Shown: positions 40,367 to 48,592 of the stretch, one piece after another
Layout of the letters: each line of letters begins with the position of its first letter
How positions within the stretch are numbered: position 1 is the first letter of the stretch
Source of the DNA: CAYRJD01 sp965247395
GTDB taxonomy: Bacteria > Actinomycetota > Acidimicrobiia > Acidimicrobiales > Poriferisodalaceae
NCBI GenBank assembly: GCA_965247395.1
Contig: OZ252012.1
Coordinates: 434,001-498,000, forward strand
Direction of reading: 5' to 3'
Length of the DNA stretch: 64,000 bases
Made by a program: the position numbers and the translations under genes
Notes under the pieces: model-generated
What the model was told of the DNA's origin: nothing
Seen by the model: only the letters and a program-made list of their open reading frames with translations
Databases searched by the model: none

Positions 40367-41428
40367 GTGACCGTTACTCAAGTGAGGGTTCATGTTCCGG
40401 GCAACCATTTGATGATGGGAGTCCTGGGTCAGCGAGACGAGCATCTCAGGACAGTTGAAAACCATTTTGTTGATTCCAAGATCCACATTCGCGGTAACGA
40501 AATCTCGGTCACCGGCAAGCAGGCTGACATAGTCGGGCGAGTGTTCGAGCAAATCGTGCATGTTCTTGAGGCGGGGCAACAGCTCGATTCTGCGGTCGTG
40601 TCCAAGTTGATTGAGATGCTCGAAGCGGACGAAAATCCGAGTGAGATTTTGTCTAACCCGGTGTTGCGTGCTCCGAATGGGAGGCTGGTGCGCGCCAAGA
40701 GTGCGGGGCAAATGAGCTACGTCCAGATCGTGAGGTCCAGCGTCGTGACATTTGCTATTGGCCCGGCCGGCACAGGCAAGACCTGGCTGGCGGTGGCATT
40801 GGCGGTGGAAGCGCTGGTAGCAAAACAGGTTCGCCGCATCGTGTTGACCCGACCAGCGGTCGAAGCCGGAGAGCGCTTGGGTTTCTTGCCGGGTGACCTG
40901 ATGGCCAAGATTGACCCATACCTAGCACCGCTTTATGACGCTCTGTTTGACCTTCTCGACCAGGAGGCCGCGGAGAAATATCTGGAGCGCAAAGTAATCG
41001 AAGTGGCACCGCTTGCGTTTATGCGTGGCCGCACCCTGCGAGACAGCTTCATAATTTTGGACGAAGGACAAAACACCACTCCGGAGCAGATGAAGATGTT
41101 TCTGACTCGCATCGGCGCGGACTCAAAGGCAGTTATTACCGGTGACCGGACACAGATAGATATTGGCGGCAGTGCGAGCGGGCTGCTTGACGCCGAACGG
41201 TCTCTAAAGGGCATTGATGGAGTGGAGTTTGCGACCCTCACCGGCCGCGATATCACTAGGCATCGGGTGGTTAGAGACATTGTGGCTGCCTATGACCGTC
41301 GGGATAGCTCTCGAGAGAGCGAAGATCGGGATAGCGCCACAAAAAGCGGCCGTGGGAATAGCGAACACAGCTATGAAAGCAATGAACGCGGTTACGAAGA
41401 CAGTGAGCAAGGTGAGCGCGATCGCTAA
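40367..41428 (+). CDS. phoH: PhoH-family ATPase
   Basis: The 353-residue product matches PhoH-like P-loop ATPases: Walker A GPAGTGKTW, RPAVEAGERLGFLPGDLMAKIDPYLAPLYDAL, FIILDEGQNTTPEQMKMFLTRIG and GDRTQIDI. These proteins are linked to RNA handling and sit beside ybeY in most bacteria, as here. The last 45 residues form a charged Ser/Glu/Arg tail with RDSSRESEDRDS and is low-complexity, unlike family members. The start is GTG at 40367. The tail overlaps the ybeY start. Confidence 0.92.
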   Translation: MTVTQVRVHVPGNHLMMGVLGQRDEHLRTVENHFVDSKIHIRGNEISVTGKQADIVGRVFEQIVHVLEAGQQLDSAVVSKLIEMLEADENPSEILSNPVLRAPNGRLVRAKSAGQMSYVQIVRSSVVTFAIGPAGTGKTWLAVALAVEALVAKQVRRIVLTRPAVEAGERLGFLPGDLMAKIDPYLAPLYDALFDLLDQEAAEKYLERKVIEVAPLAFMRGRTLRDSFIILDEGQNTTPEQMKMFLTRIGADSKAVITGDRTQIDIGGSASGLLDAERSLKGIDGVEFATLTGRDITRHRVVRDIVAAYDRRDSSRESEDRDSATKSGRGNSEHSYESNERGYEDSEQGERDR

Positions 41429-42125
41429 AGCAGATCGAGCAGAGCTAACGGTGCTTGTAGAGGATCGGCAAGCTGACACCAATCAGGCTGGCGCCAATCA
41501 GACTGGCACTGCTCAAGCCAACACTGGTCAAATCAGCACCAATCAATCAAGCATTGCGGTTGATCAAGATCGCTGCCGACGGCTTTGTCAGATGGCATTT
41601 CAGATGGCTCTAGAGAAAATGCTCTCGGACTGCACTGTGTTGCAAGAGCTAGTTACAAAAGCCTCAGGCGCAAGAATCCCAGGCTCAAAGATCGAGATCA
41701 GTGTCACCTTCCTTGGTCGTGCGGAGATGGCGGAGCTAAACCGTGAGCACATGGGCTCTGAAGGACCGACCGATGTTCTGGCGTTTCCGCTATTACTTGG
41801 CGAGACACTTGTACTTGGGGAGACACTTGGTGAAATGCTTGGCGAGACGCCCAGAGAGGCAACGGATGCTTTGCCAAAGGACCATCCTCACGTGTTGCTA
41901 GGAGACATAGCGGTGTGCCCGAGCGTGGCGCAAGACAATGCGAACCAAGGCAATGTGGTTCAAGACAAGCCAGCCGAACACGATCGGATAGAAGCGGAAA
42001 TCGACACCTTGATCGTTCATGGCTTATTGCACTTACTTGGCATGGACCACGCTGAGGATGGCGAAGCGAAAGCGATGTTCAGTCATCAAGCCGCATTGTT
42101 GGATGCATTCTGGAAGTGTGAATGA
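41412..42125 (+). CDS. ybeY: Endoribonuclease YbeY with three repeat insertions
   Basis: The product (237 residues from GTG 41412, or 240 from GTG 41403) ends with the YbeY metal motif HGLLHLLGMDH and has ISVTFLGRAEMAELNREHMG and TDVLAFPL. YbeY trims 16S rRNA and aids ribosome quality control. Normal length is about 150-165, so this protein is enlarged by a six-fold 15-bp array near the start, a GET-containing repeat after LAFPL, and a third 15-bp array between VCPSVAQ and DRIEAEIDTLIVHG. The overlap with phoH fits translational coupling. It overlaps the CNNM gene by 4 bp. Confidence 0.9.
   Translation: MSAIAKADRAELTVLVEDRQADTNQAGANQTGTAQANTGQISTNQSSIAVDQDRCRRLCQMAFQMALEKMLSDCTVLQELVTKASGARIPGSKIEISVTFLGRAEMAELNREHMGSEGPTDVLAFPLLLGETLVLGETLGEMLGETPREATDALPKDHPHVLLGDIAVCPSVAQDNANQGNVVQDKPAEHDRIEAEIDTLIVHGLLHLLGMDHAEDGEAKAMFSHQAALLDAFWKCE
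41469..41558. repeat. Six in-frame 15-bp units in ybeY
   Basis: CAAGCTGACACCAAT, CAGGCTGGCGCCAAT and related units begin every 15 bp from 41469 and encode QADTN, QAGAN, QTGTA-like pentapeptides near the YbeY N-terminus. Confidence 0.85.
41931..41975. repeat. Three in-frame 15-bp units in ybeY
   Basis: Units at 41931, 41946 and 41961 (CAAGACAATGCGAAC type) encode QDNAN, QGNVV and QDKPA in the loop before the metal-binding helix. Confidence 0.8.
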
Positions 42126-43384
42126 TTTGGGTGCTTAGCGTCATCGGGTTGATTGCCCTAGTAGCAATCGCAACGCTGGCGCGACTAATCGAAACCACCT
42201 TTGTGCGCCTAGGCCGTGAACGCGCAGCTGGCCTAGACGATGCCGACGGAACAGCTGATGCCAAGCACAGCCTGTCCAAGCTTGTCGACAACCGTGACGT
42301 AGTGCTCGGACCTGCCGCGGCTCTAAGCATCAGCGCTCAGGTAACTGCAGTGGTCTGGGTCGCGATCGTTGTTTCGAACCGCAGCGGGCGAGTCGCTTCG
42401 CTATTAACGGCGATAGGCATTGCATTACTGCTGTTGCTGGGTGAAGGTGTTGCTCGCAGATGGGGAGTCGAAGCCAACGACCGCATGGCTCGCAGGCTTG
42501 CCAAACCCGCCCGCGCACTTCAACGGTTATGGCCGTTGAGTCTGCTTGCGCGGTTGTTGTCCTGGCTGGTTGGATTCTTCGGACCACACTCTCACGCCGA
42601 GAGCACCTCCGACGTGGTCGAACCCGAGTTGGTCGCACTTGCAGAGGCAGCCGCTAAGGCACGCCTAATCGAAGACGACGAAGCCAATCTGATCGGCTCA
42701 ATCATTGAGCTGGGCGACACCTTGGTACGAGGTGTGATGGTGCCCCGCCCTGACATGAAAACAATTTCACGTTCTAAGACGGTTGCTCAGGCACTTGAGC
42801 TTGTGGTTGAGACTGGCTACACACGCTTACCAGTAACTGGTGAAGATACCGACGACATTGTCGGCATAGCGCATGCCAAAGATCTGATTTCTGCTCAACT
42901 CCAGGGTGAATCGGAGCGCCCGTGTTCTGAGGTGATGCGCGCAGCCACATTTGTGCCAGAGACCAAACATGTGGCACAGCTAATGCGCGAGATGCAAGAC
43001 GCCCAGTCACACCTGGCGGTAGCTGTCGACGAATATGGCGGAACGGCTGGCGTGGTCAGCCTTGAGGACATCATCGAAGAACTGGTCGGCGAAATAACCG
43101 ACGAGTTTGACGACGATGAGCCGTTGATGCAAGAGCGCAACGACGGCTCTTTGCTCTTGTCGGCGCGCATGTCTGTCGCTCAGGTGGCCGAAGTGCTCAA
43201 TATTGAGGTGCCCGAAGGCGACTGGGAGACCCTCGGCGGATTAGTCCTTGACTTAGCAGGGCACGTGCCTAAGCCAGGGGACGTCATCGACTTGAACGGC
43301 ACGGAGCTGGTAGCCGCAGAGGTTGACGGACGCCGCGTGCGCACGGTGATGGTGGCCGCACCAGAGCGTAATACAACCGCTTAA
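42122..43384 (+). CDS. CNNM/HlyC-family membrane protein with CBS pair
   Basis: The 420-residue product has an N-terminal DUF21-like membrane domain (about residues 1-150), two CBS domains (LVRGVMVPRPDMKTISRSKTV, MRDVMRAATFVPETKHV-type segment) and a CorC_HlyC C-terminal domain (LSARMSVAQVAEVLNIEVPEGDWETLGGLVLDLAGHVPKPGD). Members are proposed magnesium or cobalt efflux proteins. The ybeY-CNNM-era order is widespread in bacteria. The ATG overlaps the ybeY stop by 4 bp. Confidence 0.88.
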   Translation: MIWVLSVIGLIALVAIATLARLIETTFVRLGRERAAGLDDADGTADAKHSLSKLVDNRDVVLGPAAALSISAQVTAVVWVAIVVSNRSGRVASLLTAIGIALLLLLGEGVARRWGVEANDRMARRLAKPARALQRLWPLSLLARLLSWLVGFFGPHSHAESTSDVVEPELVALAEAAAKARLIEDDEANLIGSIIELGDTLVRGVMVPRPDMKTISRSKTVAQALELVVETGYTRLPVTGEDTDDIVGIAHAKDLISAQLQGESERPCSEVMRAATFVPETKHVAQLMREMQDAQSHLAVAVDEYGGTAGVVSLEDIIEELVGEITDEFDDDEPLMQERNDGSLLLSARMSVAQVAEVLNIEVPEGDWETLGGLVLDLAGHVPKPGDVIDLNGTELVAAEVDGRRVRTVMVAAPERNTTA

Positions 43385-43389
43385 TTGCG

Positions 43390-44283
43390 GTGAGGTCGGC
43401 TAAACCAGAACTAATGAAATCCGGCTTCGTAGCTCTTATGGGGCGACCCAACGCAGGCAAATCAACGCTGCTGAATTACATCATTGGTGAGAAAGTCAGC
43501 ATTGTCTCTAACAAGCCGCAAACCACACGCCGACGGGTAATGGGTGTGCTGCACAGACCAGACGTCCAACTGGTGTTTGTAGACACGCCCGGCATTCACA
43601 AACCCGTTACAGCGCTTGGTGAACGGTTAAACCAAACCGCGCGCGGTGCGCTAGCGGATCTAGAAGATGTTGATGTGGCCTGTTTGATTGTCAATGCACG
43701 CGCCCCGGTAGGTAGTGGTGATCACAAGGTTTGGGAAGCGTTACCGCCCGGTAGTGCAGTGGTGCTGACGCAGTGCGACAAGGCGAAGCCACATGTCATA
43801 GCCGAACAGCTAAAGGTGCTAGCCGAATTTGAAGCTGATGCGTATTTTGCGGTATCGGGAGTGACTGGCGATGGCGTTGAAGATCTAATCAGTTATCTAA
43901 TGGCCCGAGTACCAGAAGGCCCGCAGTATTTTCCGCCCGGCCAACTAACCGATCTGCCACCGACCTGGCGGGTGGCAGAAGCGGTACGTGAGGAGCTACT
44001 GCGGATAGCTCGGCAGGAGTTGCCCTACAGCATCGCTACGCGTGTAACGCATTGGGAAGGCAAACACATTCGCTGCGAAATATTGGTGGAGAGGGATTCA
44101 CAGAAGGCAATGGTGATCGGCCACAAGGGTGAAGTACTGAAACAGGTTGGAATCGCTGCACGTGAACAGCTTGGGCTGGACGACAGCTATCTAGAGTTGG
44201 TTGTGAGTGTTGAGCGAAACTGGCAGCGCCGTGGTGAAGTGATCGACCGCGTGCTGGACGTGAGTGAGCCAGACAACGGCTAG
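43390..44283 (+). CDS. era: Ribosome-assembly GTPase Era
   Basis: The 297-residue product has G1 GRPNAGKST, G3 DTPG and a C-terminal KH domain with the GHKG loop (MVIGHKGEVLKQVG). Era binds the 3' end of 16S rRNA and aids 30S maturation. The G4 motif, normally NKxD, reads TQCD: the guanine-recognising Asp is kept but Asn and Lys are replaced, as in TQxD-type small GTPases. The start is GTG at 43390, 6 bp after the CNNM stop. The stop overlaps that of the convergent dinG by 4 bp. Confidence 0.93.
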   Translation: MRSAKPELMKSGFVALMGRPNAGKSTLLNYIIGEKVSIVSNKPQTTRRRVMGVLHRPDVQLVFVDTPGIHKPVTALGERLNQTARGALADLEDVDVACLIVNARAPVGSGDHKVWEALPPGSAVVLTQCDKAKPHVIAEQLKVLAEFEADAYFAVSGVTGDGVEDLISYLMARVPEGPQYFPPGQLTDLPPTWRVAEAVREELLRIARQELPYSIATRVTHWEGKHIRCEILVERDSQKAMVIGHKGEVLKQVGIAAREQLGLDDSYLELVVSVERNWQRRGEVIDRVLDVSEPDNG

Positions 44284-46439
44284 TCCTTACGACACCTGCG
44301 CAGATGATCGACCGCTTCGCTTAATTCAATGCTGCGTTTCATCGGGGGCACCGACTCCAGCAACTGACGCTTAGTCGACTCGGGCCATTTAGCTACTAGC
44401 CGTGAGTCCAGCACTGCCACCACACCACGATCGGTTGCCGTGCGGATTAGTCGGCCGATGCCTTGCGCGAACAGGGTCGCTGCGCTCGAAACCTGAACGC
44501 TTGCGAATGCATTTAGCCCGGCGGTTTTTGCGGCATCAAACCGAGCGCCTACAACCGGGTCATTGGGCGCGGCGAAGGGCACTCTGTCAATAGTTACTAG
44601 TGAAAGCGCCTGACCGGGAATGTCTACACCTTGCCAGAAACTTTTTGTGGCACAGATAACTGTTGCAGGGTCTTCTATGAGAGCGTCAAGTAGTTGCGCA
44701 TTCGTGTGTTCGCCGCCTTGGCGTAAGACCCTGATTGAGCCGTCCAGCTGAGCTTCAAGAGCGGACGCAGTCTCCTTTAGTGCACTCCAGCTAGTGAATA
44801 GAGACAGCGCTCGTCCACCTGCGGCATTGATCAGATCAAGCATGACCGCAACAGCTGCCTCGCGAAAGTCGCTGTTGTTTGGTTCTGGCAAGTGCTTAGC
44901 GCAATACAGCAACGCATTATTTGCGTAGTCAAACGGGCTAGCCACCTGGAGATGCTCGTGCTTGCGATACCCCGGATCTGCTGAGTCAGGATCAGGTAGA
45001 CCGAGCTTGCATGTAAGAGGCAAAGGGAGGGTGGCACTTGTCAGAATCGCCGCACGGTCAGCCCACAGATTCTTGCTCAGTAATTTTCCCACTGCTATCG
45101 GCGACATACACAACATTGGAAAATCAATTTCGCCATCGGGCAGGTATTTCGCATCGACGTAGACAACGAACTCGCTGGTTGCATCAGCAATATTTCGAAT
45201 ATCTGTTAGCGCCACACTCAACTCGTTATTGAGCAGCGATTTTGGAATTTCATCCAACAAACTTCTGTCGCCCGTTAGCGATTCGCTGTAGTTCCCTGGG
45301 TTGTTGCTTATGGAGAGGGTCAATTTCTCCAGCAGGCCGTCAAGATGCAGCAAGACCTCAGCGACATCTTCTGCGACATTATTTACGGCATTGTCACCGG
45401 CATCATCCGCAGAAGGAGCCAGCGATATTCGCTTGCCAACGTATTTTCCTAGGACCTCTTGAAGTGAGCTGGCAAGAACTCGCAGCTCTTTGACTCCTTT
45501 TTTGTCATCTTTTGTAGATAGCACCCCCGTGGCGCGACTTACTTTGGTTGCTTGGGAGGCAAGGTTTTCAAGTCGCCAATGCGTTATCTCTGTGCTGAAG
45601 GCTTTTGTGGCGGAGTCCTCAAGCTGGTGCGCTTCGTCGATTACCGCAAAATCATGCGGAGGCAATATGAAATCTCCTGGCAGATTTCCCACGGTTAGCG
45701 CGTACAAGGATTGGTTGGTAACTACGACGTCGGCCTTTGCGGCTCGATCTCGTGCGTGCTCTGCAAAACACTCGTCACCAAATTGGCACTTCTGGCGCCC
45801 GGGGCATTCCCTGCTAGTTATCGCCACCTGTTGCCAAACGGACGGCAGGGGTTCAAAGTCGAGCTCCGCAAAGTCGCCGATCTCTGTTTCGTCCGACCAA
45901 GCCAGCACCTTTCGAAGCTGGTCGGCGTGCTCGCGTTTGTCTTCGGAGGTCTTCTCACCAGACCAGACAGGTAGCTGGTCAGGCTGATTGTCATGCTGGT
46001 GCAGTCGTAAGCGACAGACGTAGTTGTTGCGGCCTTTCAACACCGTGTAGTCCAGCGGTCTTTGGAGTTTCTCTTGCACTTCCGTGCTCAGCACTTCGCT
46101 TACCAGCGGTAGATCTTTTTTGGCTAACTGGTCTTGCAGCACCTTGGTGGCAGTGGCAATCACCACACGATGACCCGAAAGCGCCACAGGCACCAGGTAG
46201 GCCAAAGACTTGCCAACACCAGTGCCAGCCTCAACCGACAGGTGTTGCCCGCTGTTAAGCGATCTCGCTATTGCGCTAGCCATATCGGCTTGGCCTGCGC
46301 GAGTTTCGCCTTCGGTCATATGACCTGCCACCTTTGCCAGGGCGTCCAGGACTTCTTCTTCAGTGAGCGCAGTCTCAGCTAGCCCGGGGTCTGTGTGCGC
46401 TGTATCAGGGTGGGCATCGGCCATGGCATCAGAGGTCAC
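44280..46439 (-). CDS. dinG: DinG-type ATP-dependent DNA helicase
   Basis: The 719-residue XPD-like superfamily 2 helicase has Walker A GTGVGKSLAYLVP, a probable iron-sulfur cluster (Cys in YVCRLRL and CPGRQKCQFGDEC), the DEAH box AVIDEAHQLED, and late motifs SFWQGVDIPGQALSLV and QGIGRLIRTATDRG. DinG unwinds damaged or structured DNA, including D-loops. The gene is preceded by a 116-bp divergent gap shared with uppS; no LexA-type operator is evident there. Confidence 0.92.
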   Translation of the reverse strand: MTSDAMADAHPDTAHTDPGLAETALTEEEVLDALAKVAGHMTEGETRAGQADMASAIARSLNSGQHLSVEAGTGVGKSLAYLVPVALSGHRVVIATATKVLQDQLAKKDLPLVSEVLSTEVQEKLQRPLDYTVLKGRNNYVCRLRLHQHDNQPDQLPVWSGEKTSEDKREHADQLRKVLAWSDETEIGDFAELDFEPLPSVWQQVAITSRECPGRQKCQFGDECFAEHARDRAAKADVVVTNQSLYALTVGNLPGDFILPPHDFAVIDEAHQLEDSATKAFSTEITHWRLENLASQATKVSRATGVLSTKDDKKGVKELRVLASSLQEVLGKYVGKRISLAPSADDAGDNAVNNVAEDVAEVLLHLDGLLEKLTLSISNNPGNYSESLTGDRSLLDEIPKSLLNNELSVALTDIRNIADATSEFVVYVDAKYLPDGEIDFPMLCMSPIAVGKLLSKNLWADRAAILTSATLPLPLTCKLGLPDPDSADPGYRKHEHLQVASPFDYANNALLYCAKHLPEPNNSDFREAAVAVMLDLINAAGGRALSLFTSWSALKETASALEAQLDGSIRVLRQGGEHTNAQLLDALIEDPATVICATKSFWQGVDIPGQALSLVTIDRVPFAAPNDPVVGARFDAAKTAGLNAFASVQVSSAATLFAQGIGRLIRTATDRGVVAVLDSRLVAKWPESTKRQLLESVPPMKRSIELSEAVDHLRRCRKD

Positions 46440-46555
46440 GGTATTAGGAAATTTGACATAGCTAGACCCTTGCTAGCAGGTGGTGTGACACGCGCTGGTC
46501 ATACTCAGGTCGTCTCCTACCCTGCGTTGGTGGAAATGCCAATGAATGTGCACGA

Positions 46556-47275
46556 ATGAGTGAAACTGAGCTCGACTTGTCGCGCCTGCCGTTGCATGTG
46601 GCTTGCGTGATGGATGGCAACGGTCGCTGGGCGCAAGCGCGCGGCCTAAAGCGCACAGAGGGTCACGCAGCTGGTGAAAAATCCCTGATCGATGTAGTTG
46701 AAGGGGCTGTTGAGATAGGTCTCAAGTGGCTCACCGTCTACGCGTTTAGCACCGAGAACTGGCGACGGCCGGTCTCCGAGGTGCGATACCTGATGGATTT
46801 CAATGAGATGCTGTTGACGCGCCGGGCGCGTGAGCTGCACGAGCAAGACGTGAAGATCCGCTTCATAGGTCGACAAAGCAGTCGAGTCCCAAATCACTTA
46901 CAAAAACGCATTTACGAAACCGAAGAGATGACGTGCAACAACACCGGGCTGAACTTCACGGTGGCGTTCAACTATGGGGGGCGCGCAGAAATCACTGATG
47001 CCGTTAAAGCGCTAGTAGCGGCTGGGGTACCAGCCGACGACATTACCGATGAGTCATTGTCCGATTATCTCTACGACCCTGCAATGCCAGATGTTGATTT
47101 GATGATCCGCACTTCGGGCGAGTATCGGGTTTCTAATTTCTTGCTTTGGCAGGTGGCCTACAGCGAGCTTGTGTTCAGCGAGACGCTATGGCCCGACTTT
47201 CGTCGCGCTGAGCTGTTTAAGGCCATCGCCGAATATCAAAGCCGTGAGCGTCGCTTCGGTGGACTAAACGACTGA
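46556..47275 (+). CDS. uppS: Undecaprenyl (polyprenyl) diphosphate synthase
   Basis: The 239-residue cis-prenyltransferase makes the long-chain lipid carrier for cell-wall synthesis. Signatures are VMDGNGRWAQARGLKRTEGH (catalytic Asp in DGNGRWA), YAFSTENWRRP, FNYGGRAEI and MIRTSGEYRVSNFLLWQVAYSE. In actinobacteria homologues produce C15 to C50 products; the chain length here is not determined. The ATG is at 46556. recO follows after 7 bp, a typical actinobacterial pairing (reversed order). Confidence 0.95.
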   Translation: MSETELDLSRLPLHVACVMDGNGRWAQARGLKRTEGHAAGEKSLIDVVEGAVEIGLKWLTVYAFSTENWRRPVSEVRYLMDFNEMLLTRRARELHEQDVKIRFIGRQSSRVPNHLQKRIYETEEMTCNNTGLNFTVAFNYGGRAEITDAVKALVAAGVPADDITDESLSDYLYDPAMPDVDLMIRTSGEYRVSNFLLWQVAYSELVFSETLWPDFRRAELFKAIAEYQSRERRFGGLND

Positions 47276-47282
47276 GACCGCT

Positions 47283-48008
47283 ATGGCGCTGTATCGCGAT
47301 CGTGCGATAGTCATTCGCACCCACAAACTGGGAGAGGTCGACCGAATTGCAACGTTGATCACGCGTGATAACGGCAAGGTGCGTGCGGTAGTCAAAGGTG
47401 CTCGCCGACCCTCCAGCAAACTGGGCGCCCGCCTAGAACCACTACGACATATTGACTTGCAGCTGCACCGCGGTCGTGGTGACCTCGACACGGTGACCGG
47501 CGTGCAGTCCGTTGATCATTGGCCGAGCCTGCGCGCAGACCTAGACAGGCTAGGCAAGGCTCTAACGGTGGCTGAAGCTGTCGAACAGGTCAGCGTCGAT
47601 CGTCGCAGTGATCGAGAGATGTATGACATGTTGCGTGGAGCTCTTGCGGAGCTGGATCGCCATGATTCGGCGTTGCTGGTGCCCGCTTTCTTGCTAAAGG
47701 TGTTGGACCACGAGGGCGTCGCCCCGCAGCTAGATCACTGTGCCGCAGAATCCAGCTGCCAGCAGGGTGAACCAGTCGCGCTGGACATCTCACTTGGGGG
47801 AGTGGTTTGTGATGCGCATCGCCGCGGACGCAAAACCTCTCAAGCCGCCTTGGGCGTGTTGCGAGCCATTTTGGCTGGTGGTCTGCGGACAGTTCTGGAA
47901 ATAAAGAAGAGCGCTACAACGCAAGAAGTAGATGTGTTGGTAAACCTGATATGGGAGTTTCGAATGGAAAGAAACCTGCGCAGCCGTAATCTGTTAGAGG
48001 GCTCTTGA
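47283..48008 (+). CDS. recO: DNA repair protein RecO
   Basis: The 241-residue product has the RecO N-terminal OB-fold (DRAIVIRTHKLGEVDRIATLITRDNGKVRAVVKGARRPSSKLGARLEPL), then helices and a zinc-like region LDHCAAESSCQQ ... VVCDAHRRG. RecO loads RecA on SSB-coated DNA with RecR in the RecFOR pathway. The ATG is 7 bp after uppS, supporting an operon. Confidence 0.95.
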   Translation: MALYRDRAIVIRTHKLGEVDRIATLITRDNGKVRAVVKGARRPSSKLGARLEPLRHIDLQLHRGRGDLDTVTGVQSVDHWPSLRADLDRLGKALTVAEAVEQVSVDRRSDREMYDMLRGALAELDRHDSALLVPAFLLKVLDHEGVAPQLDHCAAESSCQQGEPVALDISLGGVVCDAHRRGRKTSQAALGVLRAILAGGLRTVLEIKKSATTQEVDVLVNLIWEFRMERNLRSRNLLEGS

Positions 48009-48043
48009 ACAAGAGGTACTTGCGTAAGAGGTTGAGGTAGCAC

Positions 48044-48520
48044 GTGCGGTTGAGAGATTCAACGGTCGCAGGCTTGTGCCTGTTCTTAATGGGGCTGGCT
48101 TGGCTGGTGCCCTTGCCCGTGTACGACGCCCCTGAATTTGAAGGCATCGATTACGCAGGTATCAATTACGAAGGCATAGACAACGACCTCGTTAACTGGT
48201 CATGCGGCATTCCCATCACCAATCTCGCTCCGCCGCCGGTGGACTTGGATGAGGTGCGTGCAGATCTGGCTGCTCTGGAAGATCCTGATCGTGAGAGACC
48301 TAGCGGATTGACAGCCGGTGAACAAGAAAAAGTAGAGAGCCGGCACCCACAATGCGCTGGCCTGGCTCGTACGCAGCTTGTGCTCGGATTGCTCTGCGCC
48401 GCGGCGGGAATCTGGCGCGGTCGCCGCTGGTGGGTAGACGGTGCTGACTACCGAGCAGAGCGCAAATTTAAACGGCTGCACGAGGGAGCCTCAGGCAGAC
48501 CACCTTCAAAATTACTTTAG
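48044..48520 (+). CDS. Hypothetical small membrane protein
   Basis: The 158-residue product has a hydrophobic N-terminal segment (VAGLCLFLMGLAWLVPLPV) and a second TM-like segment (LARTQLVLGLLCAAAGIWRG) followed by a basic cytoplasmic tail. The intervening loop has a three-fold 15-bp repeat (EGIDY, AGINY, EGIDN) and two Cys residues (WSCGIP, HPQCAG) that could bond outside the membrane. No family is recognised. The GTG start at 48044 lies 35 bp after recO, so co-transcription is plausible. Confidence 0.6.
   Translation: MRLRDSTVAGLCLFLMGLAWLVPLPVYDAPEFEGIDYAGINYEGIDNDLVNWSCGIPITNLAPPPVDLDEVRADLAALEDPDRERPSGLTAGEQEKVESRHPQCAGLARTQLVLGLLCAAAGIWRGRRWWVDGADYRAERKFKRLHEGASGRPPSKLL
48140..48184. 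repeat. Three in-frame 15-bp units in the hypothetical membrane gene
   Basis: GAAGGCATCGATTAC-type units at 48140, 48155 and 48170 encode EGIDY, AGINY and EGIDN in the presumed external loop. Confidence 0.8.
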
Positions 48521-48592
48521 GCAAAGCCCGCTTTATGGAGGCTGATCTGCAGGTGCTAGTCAGCAGATAGCAGCAGCAATAGTCTTGCGAGC

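Noticed and set aside
46453..46458. TTGACA as a -35 element between dinG and uppS
   Set aside because: No matching -10 element lies 16-18 bp away on the plus strand, so it is not listed as a promoter.
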